From Rhynchospora pubera (lineage: Eukaryota; Streptophyta; Magnoliopsida; Poales; Cyperaceae), in NCBI GenBank assembly GCA_028095005.1, contig JAMFTS010000070.1, forward strand, positions 36,870-100,869: a stretch of 64,000 bases of DNA, written 5' to 3'. Made by a program: the position numbers and the translations under genes. Under the pieces are notes generated by a model. It ran no database searches and was not told the DNA's origin. It worked only from the letters and a program-made list of their open reading frames with translations. Numbering within the stretch: the first letter of the stretch is position 1; each line of letters starts with the position of its first letter. Below are positions 9,364-19,479 of this stretch, piece by piece.

Positions 9364-12300
9364 GAAAATGACACTTCTCCCAATTCAAGACTAGGTTAAC
9401 TTCTTCACATCTCTGCAATACCTTTTTCAAGTTAGCTAGACAGTGATCGAAAGATGTACCATAAATAGAAAAATCATCCATGAAAACCTCCATGTCTTTT
9501 TCTATAAAATAAGAGAAAATAGCCATCATGGCTCTTTGAAATGTTGCTGGTGCATTACACAAACCAAATGGCATCCTACGGTATGCATAGGTCCCATATG
9601 GGCATGTAAAGGTAGTTTTTTCCTGGTCTAGGGGGTGAATTGGTATTTGAAAGAAACCAGAATAACCATCTAGATAGCAAAAGAAAGAATGCTTAGCCAA
9701 GCGTTGGAGTAGCTGGTCAACAAATGGCAAAGGAAAGTGGTCCTTTCGGGTAGCTGCATTCAGCTTGCGATAGTCCACACACATTCTCCATCTTGTGACG
9801 ATTCTTGTTTGGATCAGCTGGCCTTCGTCATTCTTCATCACGGTTGTGCCTCCCTTCTTTGGAACAACATGAATGGGACTAACCCATTTGCTGTCTGAGA
9901 TGGGGTAAATGATCCTTGCCTCTAGAAGTTTATGGATTTCTTTCCTCACAACTTCACTCATGTTCGGTTTGAGTCTCCTTTGGTGCTCCACAGTTGGTTT
10001 GGAGTCTTCTTCAAGAAGGATCTGATGGGTGCAGATCGAGGGGTCGATACCTTTCAGATCCTCAATCGAGTATCCGATTGCTTTCTGATGAATCCTCAGC
10101 TCCTTTAGTAGCTTTGTTGTTTGATCTGCATCAAGATTGGCATTAACAATAACAGGAAAGGTCTGATCTGGGCCCAAGAATTCATACCTGAGATTGTCTG
10201 GCAGAGCCTTCAATTCTGGCCTGGATTTCGCATCATCTGAATTGGGGCGGGCCGTTCCAATCTGGGGCGGTGCGTCCTGATGGGTGTCCAGGCTGAGAAT
10301 TTGTTGGATTTCAGCTGGAGATCGAAGCTTCATGACGGCTTGATCCGCCCTGATCTGGGGCTGTCCGTTCTGTTCCTCTCTGGCAGCCAAGTATTCAACC
10401 ATTTGGAGAATTTCGTTCAATATTAGGTCTGCCTCCTCCTCTTCAGGTGTGGCCGAGAAGGAATGGTATGCCTGAACAACACGTGTGTTGAAGGATTCTT
10501 CAACAATGGCTTCCAATGATTCCACCATAAAGATTGAGTCAATATGGTCAGGCATCTTCATGGCTTTCTCTACATCAAACTCCACTTTTTCATCTCCAAC
10601 CTCTAGGATCATCTTGCCGGTCTTGCAGTTGATGAATACTCCGGCTGTGGTGAGGAAGGGGCGACCAAGGATGACTGGAACATCTGGATCTTCTTCCATA
10701 TCCTCAACCACAAAGTCACAAGGCACAATCAAATCGCCAACTTGGACTGGCACATCGATTGCTATCCCCAACGGCAGTCTAATTGATCCATCAACAAGCT
10801 TCAGAGTCATGCGAGTCGGGCTCAGCTCCCCCATTCCTATCTGATTGTAGACTGTCTCGGGAATGAGACTAACGCTTGCTCTGAGGTCCAGCAAGGCTTT
10901 CTTCTCTTCTGCATTCCCGATTTTACACGGGATCGTGAACTTGCATGGATCTTTCATTTTGACCGGCATCTTCTTTGTGATCAGGGCGCTGCATTCTCCG
11001 GTCAAGGCCATGGTCCCGCACTCCTCCAGGTTTTTCTTGTTGGAAAGGAGGTCCTTCAAGAATTTAGCATAAGATGGCATTCTGGTTAGGAGATCGGTGA
11101 AGGGAATCGAGATCTTGATTTGCCGTAGAATATACAAGAACTTCTCGTACGCCCTATCCTTCCTGGCCTTGGCGAGTCTCTGCGGATATGGAACCTCAAT
11201 AGCTCTGTTAGAAGGAGAGACGGCCCTCGGGACTTGCATGCTTGTGGCAGTCGAGGTGTTTGGGACGGTCCGTCCTGGGTTGGGACGGTCCGTTCCATCA
11301 TCTCGTTCTGCTGCTGGTGGGCTCGTTCCACTGTCTGCCTCAGCGCTGGGCTGGTCCGCCTGATCAGCTTCTGCTCCGTCCTGAGGTGGGGCGGGTCGTC
11401 CCAGAATGGGGCGGTCCGTTCCAGATAGTCCTGGAGGAGAGTATGAGGGCATTTCAGGCCCGTCATACCTTGTTCCACTCCTCAATTGATGCGAAACGCT
11501 CTTCACATCCTCCCTAGGGTTTGGTTCAGGTTGACTGGGGAACATACCTGGTTTGGTAAGAGCTCCGGCGCTAGATTGAGACAACCTTTCGTCGAATCTT
11601 TGAAGAAAAGCCCCCATGTCTTCCCTGATCTTCTCCAACTCCCGATGGACTGCATGATTGAAAATTCCTTGACTCTGCATGAATTTCTCAACCATGGGCT
11701 GCGTGAGTGTCTCTTGAGGGCGTTGTTGGTTCCTTGGTGGTCCGGCAAGGCTGGGGTTAGCAGCTCCATTCGGATTTGAGTAAGAGAGGCCTGGATGGCT
11801 TCGCTTGTCCCGATAAGCATAGTTGTTGGTTGGCGGGAAAAAGGAAGGAGGATTCATGAGTGCATTCACCTCTTCTGTCTTCTCTTCTCTCTCAACCAAG
11901 TGGCATGCCTTGGCCGTATGTCCTTCTTCCTCGCAAAACTGACACTTAGCTACCACCTCAGCCGGTTTCTTGTTGAGATTTTTGATCATAACGGTTAAAG
12001 AATCCAGCTGTGATTGCATGTGGGTATCCCTGTCCACTTCAAGAAGTCCTCCTTTCTTCTGGGCTCTAACTGACCAGTTGGTTTGAGACCTGGCCATGTT
12101 CTCAAGTAGAGCCTTCGCTTCTCTGCAACCCATCTCAAGGAATGATCCACCTGCAGTTGAATTAATATTTTGACGAGTCATATCGTCCAAACCATCATAG
12201 AAACTGACAATAAGCCTATTTTCAGGTACATCATGGTGTGGACACATTCTCTGCAGGTCCTTGAACCTTTCCCATGTCTCAAATAGGTTTTCATCTGGTT

Positions 12301-12961
12301 TTTGTTGAAAGGTTAACAATTCCCTAACCAATTTAGTTGTTTTTACCCTAGGATAAAACCTATCTAAAAAGGCTTTGGTCAAGTTTTCCCAAGAATCAAA
12401 TGGTGCATCATTGAAACTGTTAAGCCAATCCTCAGCTTTGCCCCTAAGGGAGAAAGGAAAGAGAGTTAAGCGGATTATTTCTGGATCCACGTCTTCAGGA
12501 ACAAGGGTTGTGCAATTGCGCAGGAAGCTTTGCAAATGGCAATTGGCATCTTCGTTGGGGGCTCCACCGAAAGCTGAGTCCTTGATCAAAGCGATCAAGC
12601 TTGGGTTGTAGTAAAAGTCACGGGTTCGCTCAGTCTTTGGTGGTCTACCTCCAAGTCGGACATTAGTCGCTGTTGGTGCACTGATCTCTCGAAGAGGTCG
12701 ATTGGCCTCGGCTTCCCTTGCTGCTTCGAGGGCTTCTCTAAGGGCCCGCTGGACGGGAGTCTCCTCAGGTCTTCCCCCATTGCCATTCAAGTGGTCTGCC
12801 ATGTCTTCTTCGGGTGGTGTCAAAGGTGGTTGAGTTCTCTCTGGATTTCTGCGGTTGCGCTGGTAAAACTGGCGAAACGGCTGAACCAGAGAGCTTTCCT
12901 CCTCTGCGAGCTCAGCTAAACCTAGGGCGGTGCGTCCTAAAATGGGGCGGGTCGTTCCAGA
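9311..12961 (-). pseudogene. Element 1 gag, protease and most of RT
   Basis: The open frame extends upstream of the ATG at about 12799 to a TAA near 12960; beyond it the same frame continues (RWLEKELGSARDTNFRQQ) toward 13080, so the TAA is probably a lesion. Gag shows the plant retrotransposon gag fold (SLIALIKDSAFGGAPNEDAN, LFPFSLRGKAEDWLNSF, WERFKDLQRMCPHH) and a zinc knuckle (CQFCEEEGHTAKAC). The protease active site reads DLRAS where the family has D-[LM]-G-A-S, so it is probably inactive. RT has WRMCVDYRKLNAAT, the FMDD catalytic box and RMPFGLCNAPATFQRAM. The frame is lost after NWEKCHF by a 1-nt indel near 9363. Motif pairs are embedded in frame in the gag N-terminus, gag tail and protease-RT linker. 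Confidence 0.9.
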
Positions 12962-13149
12962 TTAAGATGGGCTCGATTGTTGATTCTGTTCCCCTCCTTC
13001 TTGTTGACGAAAATTTGTATCGCGTGCACTGCCTAGTTCCTTCTCTAGCCAGCGTATGCGACTGCAAAATTTCAAAAACAAAAGAGAAGGTGAAGAGAGA
13101 TTGAAAGAATTTAAGTTAAAACAAAAGTAAAACTTAGAAAAAGTCACCG

Positions 13150-13167
13150 TCCCCGGCAATGGCGCCA
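13150..13167 (-). other. Primer-binding site complementary to tRNA-Asp
   Basis: The plus strand reads TCCCCGGCAATGGCGCCA, which matches the 3' end of plant tRNA-Asp (TCCCCGGCAACGGCGCCA) at 17 of 18 positions. It lies about 5 bp inside the 5' LTR end. tRNA-Asp priming is typical of the Athila/Tat group. Confidence 0.9.
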
Positions 13168-13172
13168 AAATT

Positions 13173-14746
13173 TGATCGGTGCTGAGGGTACTGGTCAAAT
13201 TAATTCCTTAAAAACCGATACTAATTCGTTTGCAGTCTAGTTTAAGGGTCGAATCACGGGGACGGACTATTCCTTTTCTAAGTTCAAACAATTCGTATTA
13301 AATTAAATTCTTTTGATTAAGTAAATAATTTAAATTTCAAACAGATCTAAACAGAAAAGCGAATTGCAGTTACAGAATTTAAAATTCTAATTCCCTAAAA
13401 AAAAACTTACTGATTAAGAGTTTAAACAATTAACAAACGATTAGGGGTTCAGGTTGTCTAACTTTTCTTGTCTGTCAAGGTTGGGACGGACCGTTCCATC
13501 TCTGGAACGGGCCGTCCTAACCCTGTCAGATGGCTGGAACTGCCCGATCTAGGCCAAGACGCCCCCTCTCGGACGGTTCGTCCTGACCTTGGAACGGGCC
13601 GTTCCAATCATCTGATGTTTGTCTTGTCATCCTACTTAATTATTTGCTGAGTGTTTTTACGTGGATTAGATCAAACCTAACCTACAGACTTGCGCTCTAA
13701 CTCTCGTTCAGGTCAAGTTGTGGGGTTCTGTTTGACAAATCCTAAAACTCCTAAATTTCAACTCTCGTTTCTTGGTTTAGATGTTTTTAACTGATTTCTG
13801 GGTCTTGGTAAACTCTCAATCTCTCGATTTATTGAGTAAAACTCTAATTTCTTAAAGTTTGGTTTAATCCTTTCAGATGTCGCCTACCTAAGTGATCTAA
13901 GTGTTTACTTGTTATTGCAGATAGACTTTGTTTTGACAATTAAACTAGGCCTTTGTTTAACGTGATAGCCAAATCTAACATTAACAATTTGCAACAAAAA
14001 GATAGAATCAAATTTCAGAAATAAAAAAACGCAACTTAACTTAGCAACTAATCAAGTATTCAAACAAAACAAACAACTAAAAGAAAAGTTATCGAACCAT
14101 AGCCCCTAAACTAAACTACTCCATGCAAGAAAAAGCAGGTTTCATCATACAAAAACACAAAGAAAAAGGAAAAACCAAGTTACAACAAGATGTGCTCGAA
14201 AATCGTCCAACTCCTAAGCTCTGTCCTGTCTGGGGCGGCCCGTCCTGATCCTGGGGCGGTGCGTCTCAGGCTGGTGGATGGCCGTTGCGACAGGGTGGTT
14301 GTCTTGCCTCTTTTCTGGCTCTCAAAACTTAGCAAATCTCGACTCTCCCGACTTGGAGCCAGGACAGAGCTTATATAGGCTTCTTGGGAAGTTCCAAAAC
14401 GTGGCATTGTGGCTCAGAAAGGCGGTGGAAACTGAAGAAACCGCCTCACCAAATCAGGCGCTCTATTTTTGGCAGTCTCGAAATAGCTATCTGGCCTGTT
14501 TGTGGACTGGGACGGCCTGGTCTGAACATGGGGCGGCTCGTCCCAGCATGGGTTGAATGCGTCGTCTGGATTTCCTCTGCCTGCGTCTGCACTGAGGTGG
14601 GACGGCCCGTCCTATGATTGGGGCGGCCCGTTCCAGCTTGCTGGATCTGTGCAACTTAGTCGATTTTCTCTTTTTTTCGCGTCAAAGTGTGATGAACCTG
14701 TATAAAAAACTTGCCGGGCTACGGCTGAACTTTCCTACATCTAACA
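13173..14746 (-). repeat. 5' LTR of element 1
   Basis: The stretch begins on the minus strand at about 14746 with TGTTAGATGTAGG and ends ...CCGATCA just before the primer site, giving the TG...CA ends of an LTR, about 1.57 kb. A TATA-like TATATAAG lies at about 14369-14378. It contains five pairs of the palindromic motif (13490/13511, 13577/13598, 14239/14260, 14516/14537, 14606/14627). Exact ends are inferred, since no second LTR copy is available to align. Confidence 0.7.
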
Positions 14747-16012
14747 TTAGCACAATTTAAAGGAAAATGAGTAAAAACACAAGTAATTTGAACGAAATTT
14801 GGGGCTTATTCTGGCTGAAAATCAAGTACGGAAACCGTACATCAATACCTACCATCAATACCATCACGATCAGGTCATGTACTTTTACAGCACCAATCCA
14901 AAAAGAAAAATTAATACTTAATGGGTATGGATATGGGTATGTGTATGGATTTATTAACAGTCATCTTTGCATGACAAACACGACAATTACAAAAGAAAAT
15001 TTCAAATAGATGAAGTAAAATTGTAGAAGATTTTCTACAGTTAAGATAGGTTGTGCATTTTGATTTGGTGCAATTAGAATTTGTTGAATCGCCAAGAACT
15101 GAAACTGTAATTTTTAAATTGCTCATGAATGATCAATTGAATTTCACATTGCATAAAATTTGATACACAACATATCTAAACGGTATATATAGAACATATT
15201 TGTAATTCTTCTTTCTGAGTTTTGATTACCATTTGATCGGTTGTAAATCGTAATAGCTGCCAAAAAAATTTGTTGTCAATATAACCTAAGTAACCTAACC
15301 CATGCATACTTAATTCAGGAAAAAGAAAAAAAAAATACCCTGACCAGAATTCAGCCACCCAGATGGGTTATCAGCAAAAAGAGATATCTTTTCCTCTTGT
15401 AGTGTTCCTATCTGTCTCAATCCTTTAATATTGAAATTCAAAATTTCTTCTTCAGAGCTGCATATATATCAACTAAAATAGAATCATCATTAGTTTGATT
15501 GGCATAATTGTTGAAATGGTGATGATTAAATAATGATAAATAATATGTGTAAATCTCACTGGCCATAAAACAATTGTCTCAGAGAATTAAGATTCATGTA
15601 ATACCGACCAACTTATCTTACCAAATAGAAAAGTACAAGCAGCTGAAACTATTGAAAAACATGGACTTTCTAGTTTCGCAAAATCGAGCTAGTCTAGATG
15701 GACATGATAATATGATATGGGCTTATCTGGAAAGACCGGAAGAATTAGAAGAATTACAGCTTGATGAAGAAGTTAAAAATGATGCATATGTCTATCTCAC
15801 TGAATCCAGTTAAGTTAGGAGTTTTTTTGGATGTTCAAGTCAGTCACGCAACAGAATCCTTCTGAAAATTCTTAATAATGGTAAGAGTGCTTAGTATCGA
15901 TACATAGTGATAGTTGTAAGATGTATCCACTTTTTTCTAAATATTTTTGTTGTAATTTCTATTTCAGTTGTAAGACATTAATGCTAATGTTACCTATTTT
16001 GGTTGACTTTTA
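14747..16012. other. Spacer between the two retroelements
   Basis: AT-rich DNA. The minus strand of 14960-15456 contains three exon-like pieces, annotated separately. A plus-strand frame at 15574-15813 (79 codons, acidic C-terminal half) has no recognisable domain. No other gene is seen. Confidence 0.5.
14960..15456 (-). pseudogene. Exon-like fragments of an unrecognised gene
   Basis: Three minus-strand pieces look like consecutive exons: about 15456-15350 (after acceptor ATATATGCAG, frame includes LRQIGTLQEEKISLFADNPS), about 15259-15150 (after TTTTTTGGCAG, frame includes AITIYNRSNGNQNSERRITN), and about 15076-14960 (after AATTACAG, frame includes QQILIAPNQNAQPILTVENL). The first two join in frame across GT/AG introns. 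I do not recognise the protein. No start codon or upstream exons were found, so it is likely a gene fragment or relic next to the retroelement. Confidence 0.3.
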
Positions 16013-16173
16013 GGGACCGTTTGAATCGCTTAGGAATAATAGAATAGTCTATTTCTGGATGGAAAATATTGGGAAGTGCGTAATTTTGTGAAGAATTTGG
16101 ATGGTTAATAAGAATAAATTTTCGCCTAGAAAGAGACTATTCCTCTTATTCCTAAGCGATCCAAACGGCCCCC
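16013..16173. mobile_element. PIF/Harbinger-like MITE
   Basis: Terminal inverted repeats of about 27 bp start GGGACCGTTTGAATCGCTTA and end TAAGCGATCCAAACGGCCCC. A TTA lies on each side (16010-16012 and 16174-16176). A 3-bp TTA/TAA duplication is characteristic of PIF/Harbinger elements. No coding capacity. Confidence 0.8.
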
Positions 16174-16344
16174 TTATTTTTATCCAAATCCTTATTCTCA
16201 TCTATCTAAACAAATATATTACACATACATTATATGCATGTTTCATATTTACAAAATTTCCAAAATTTTATTTCTAGTTAAATATGTAATAAATAGATAT
16301 AATAAATATATTACACATACATTATATGCATTTAATTGCACATG

Positions 16345-17701
16345 ATGAAGGAATTAAATCCTAGTACCAAATAAAATTTGTACCTAGACCTAACCTCACT
16401 AATCGTTTGTAGTTTAGTTCTAGGGTCAAACCCAAAGGACGGATTCACGAATACCGGACTTGTTCTTTTTCTGAAGCTAGACAATTAAAAAGGAGTGAAA
16501 TTGATTATAAAATAAACTTAATAAATGAACATGCAATAAGATAAATATTTTTGGATATCTTTTGTAAATTAAATAATTAAGAAATCTAAAGGATTGTTTT
16601 GGGTTTTTCAAACAGTATAAGAACGTCTTAGGGATCAGGTTTCATTTTAGTTTGAACTTCTAAAACTTAAAGTTTAACATTTCCATGCAAAAATCTAAGT
16701 TTTATAGGCAACAGTGTTTCAACTCGGTTCGAGTTGTGTCCATCTCGGTCCGAGTTGAAAACTGAGGTGGCTCTATTTGACTTGATTTGGTATGTTATGA
16801 ATCATGCAAGGATTGGTTGGCTAAACCTAGACTTACTAACCCTCAACGTTCGCTTTTTGGGCTAGGGAATGATTTAATAACGACCGCTTCTAATCAAACT
16901 AATTAACCCACTACTTTTGGTATAGGAAAGACAATTAGTTTGAACTTGTTTAATGGTTTTCGTAACGATATTTAGAAGTCTTTTGCACTGTACAAAAAGA
17001 CTTCTAAATATCGTTACGAAAACCATTAAACAACTTTTGAATTCATAACAAAACATCATAAGTCAAAAGTTGTGATTTGACTTATTTTTGTACAGTGCAA
17101 AAGGCTTCTAAATATCGTTACGAAAACCATTAAACAACTTTTGAATTCAGAACGTTCTTCTCGTTGTCGTCGCTTAGAGATTAGGGTTCCTTAGGGTTTC
17201 GGTGGTGAAAAAAGCTTGTAAGGTTAGAATTGAATTGTGGAGGTTTAGATGCTTTTAAGGTAGATGGAGAGCCCTTTTATAATGGTTCCACGCACAAGGA
17301 AAGAGATCTAGGACGCCAAGGCAAGAAAAACTACCAAAAAATATCATTTCCATACAAGAAAACTTGCCATATGAGATAAGGCGGTTTCCAACTCGGACCG
17401 AGTTGAAAAGGTGTGAGTCAATGCATGTGCAACTCCGTCCGAGTTGCCTCCATCTCAGTCCGAGTTGAAGTCTGAAAATCGTCTTTCGCGCTAGGAATGA
17501 GTCGTCTAGCATTTGTCTTGTGTCGGAAACCATCTAGAGCTTGTAAATTCACCAAAAACCAAGTAGAATCCTGAAAATAAGAAGAGAGAACGACAAAGTC
17601 AATTCTTGGAAAAACATAGCATTTTATCAAATAATTTAATGGTTTGAATGTAATTTAGGTGCTAAGTACGGTCCGAATACCATCAAATAATAACGATATC
17701 A
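16345..17701 (-). repeat. 3' LTR of element 2
   Basis: The 5' boundary is TGATATCG on the minus strand at 17701, directly after a polypurine tract. The other end is near 16345, where the sequence (ATCGTTTGTAGTTTAGTTCTAG, 16411-16432) resembles the U5 end of the element 1 LTR (TTCGTTTGCAGTCTAGTTTAAG, 13227-13248). About 1.36 kb. It contains paired motif sites at 16728/16749 and 17438/17459, a single site at about 17402, and a long hairpin (16948-17135). The outer end is approximate. Confidence 0.7.
16948..17135. repeat. Long inverted repeat (hairpin) in the element 2 LTR
   Basis: The 51-nt arm 16948-16998 pairs with 17085-17135 with one mismatch. A third copy of the arm (16999-17030) lies in the loop in the second orientation, so two alternative hairpins are possible. 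The arms include GGTTTTCGTAACGATATTTA. Confidence 0.9.
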
Positions 17702-17720
17702 AATCCCCCCCAAACTTAAA
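17702..17720 (-). other. Polypurine tract of element 2
   Basis: On the minus strand AAGTTTGGGGGGGATT precedes the LTR start TGATATCG. The upstream phrase TTGAGGACAAGCAAAATTTA is also characteristic of Athila/Tat elements just before the 3' LTR. Confidence 0.8.
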
Positions 17721-19457
17721 TTTTGCTTGTCCTCAAGCAATGCCTTAAGCTTAAAGAACCAGACAGTACCTAAATCTAAAATCAATTCAATTCTCAAACC
17801 AAGAAATTTTGCTAAGAAAATCAATTGCTTACGTTAAAATTCTCACACTTAAATCAAATAAGTCAAACTGAGATTTATTTCAAGAACTGTGTTTTGTGTT
17901 CTACAAATTAAATTATGCAACTCTTGGTCTAAATGAAAAGATTTTCTCAAATTCAAGGACTCTAGCTTCTCTCTATTATTTCAAATGCGATCTCAATTTC
18001 AATTACCCGTTCCTTTTCATATTTCACAAAAATTTATAAAGTCCTTTATCAAAGTCGGAAATTTTATAATGAATTTCTCTTAAAAGCAATTTCAATTTTT
18101 CGCCAATTTTTCTTTTTGTGCAAGTCGAGCCGTGGGGCTTTACAACCTAGAGGATAATGCGATATCATCGGCCTTGAGTTTGCTACTAGCACATGACGCG
18201 CTAGGGAGGTTAGACGGGTGTTGCTCGACTATGGCCACGGTACACTTGGGCCATAATACTAAACAACTCCTTTACCAATACTTTCGCACTGGGTCCGGTA
18301 GAATTAAGCATGAGTTGTCCAATTATTTCTCGCTTTCTTTTAGTTGTAATTCCTAACAATTCATGCTTAACCTAATACCCTCCAATTTGTGGTTAAGTTG
18401 GTGGAAAAGGATCTCAGTGCGTCCACGTTTTCATAGCTATTTTGATTTATTTTCCCATTAAGATTGCTCGTTGGTGATTCAAGCGATTAAAAACATTTTC
18501 AACAAGACCAAATTCATTTTATAGTTTCCCAAGTCAATAAACTTCTTTTCAAAAGTTTGTCAAAACACGAATCAATTCACTCAGTAAAAACTTGTTAGAA
18601 TCGACTAAAATTGATCTAACAGTTCTAAGCATCTAAAAATCAAGTCCTATCCTTGTGAAATTCCTTCAGTTTTTGTCCATTGGTGCAAGAATTAATTTGA
18701 GATATCAAAACATTTTAAGTTTCTTTAAGAAAAATTTCATTTGACTTCAAAATGTCTTCAAGAGTGTGAGTTTCATCCTTTAAATTCAACTTGATAGTAA
18801 TTAAGCACATGCAATTGATTTCCGATCAAAATTCCATCGAAAATAGTTGAAAACCAAAAAAATCCTATATGCAACACGGACCGAGTTGGTCCCATCTCAG
18901 ACCGAGCCAAAAAGTCAGTTTTCAGAAAAAATCTAGGGGCAGAACTCAGACCGAGTTAGACACAACTCGGACCGAGCCAAAGAACCAATTTTGCAAAAAA
19001 TTCTCAAATTTGACAAATTTTCAACGATTTTTTCATCCCCAAAACTTGAGTCATGCATTGTCCTCAAGGCATTCATTCACAGAAAAAGTAAATAGGAGGA
19101 AAAAAAGAAAACTTAGCCAATTTTTATTTTCCAACGTGCTGATTTGCTCTTAGTTTGTTCTCTCGATTTCCAAGATGGCTCTACTTCTTTCCTTGAGTTG
19201 TTATGCAACCCGTATGAGGTCGATCGGGGTTAGTTGGCTCACGTAATCCATGGTGCTCTAGCACGGATTGCATCTTTCTTCGTTTGTTCTTTCAAAAATC
19301 CCTACAATTAATCAAACAAAATCAACAATAAATTTATATATATTTTTTATGTTTTTCTAATTTTTATTGTTTTTCTATTTTCTATTTTTTTTTGTATTTT
19401 CTTTTTTTTATGACAAAATAAAAATAAAAACAAAAGAGAGAAGGGTTAAGAAATCTT
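17721..19457 (-). other. Post-pol spacer of element 2
   Basis: Non-coding DNA between the post-pol block and the polypurine tract, with scattered short frames and no recognised gene. Two paired motif sites (18880/18901 and 18950/18971) occupy a place corresponding to the motif pairs in the element 1 spacer. Confidence 0.55.
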
Positions 19458-19479
19458 GGGTTGCCTCCCAAGAAGCGAT

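Larger units (their letters stand above)
5955..14746 (-). mobile_element. Ty3/gypsy retrotransposon, Athila/Tat group (element 1), lacking its 3' LTR
   Basis: Reading right to left: 5' LTR (14746-13173), tRNA-Asp primer site (13167-13150), gag, aspartic protease, RT, RNaseH, integrase, and a post-pol spacer to about 5955. Gag style, the FMDD RT box, the WEIDFMGPFP integrase signature and the tRNA-Asp primer place it in the plant Athila/Tat lineage (family knowledge). I find no second LTR copy in 5955-7100, so the 3' end is deleted or replaced. Lesions visible: an in-frame TAA just upstream of the gag body (about 12960), a frame shift at about 9363, and a TAG at about 7438. It is dead as it stands but not old. 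It carries at least 28 copies of a paired palindromic motif (see findings). Confidence 0.85.

Noticed and set aside
10485..11820. Plus-strand frames of 60-120 codons opposite gag-protease
   Set aside because: They are antisense shadows of the retrotransposon polyprotein and show no domain of their own.
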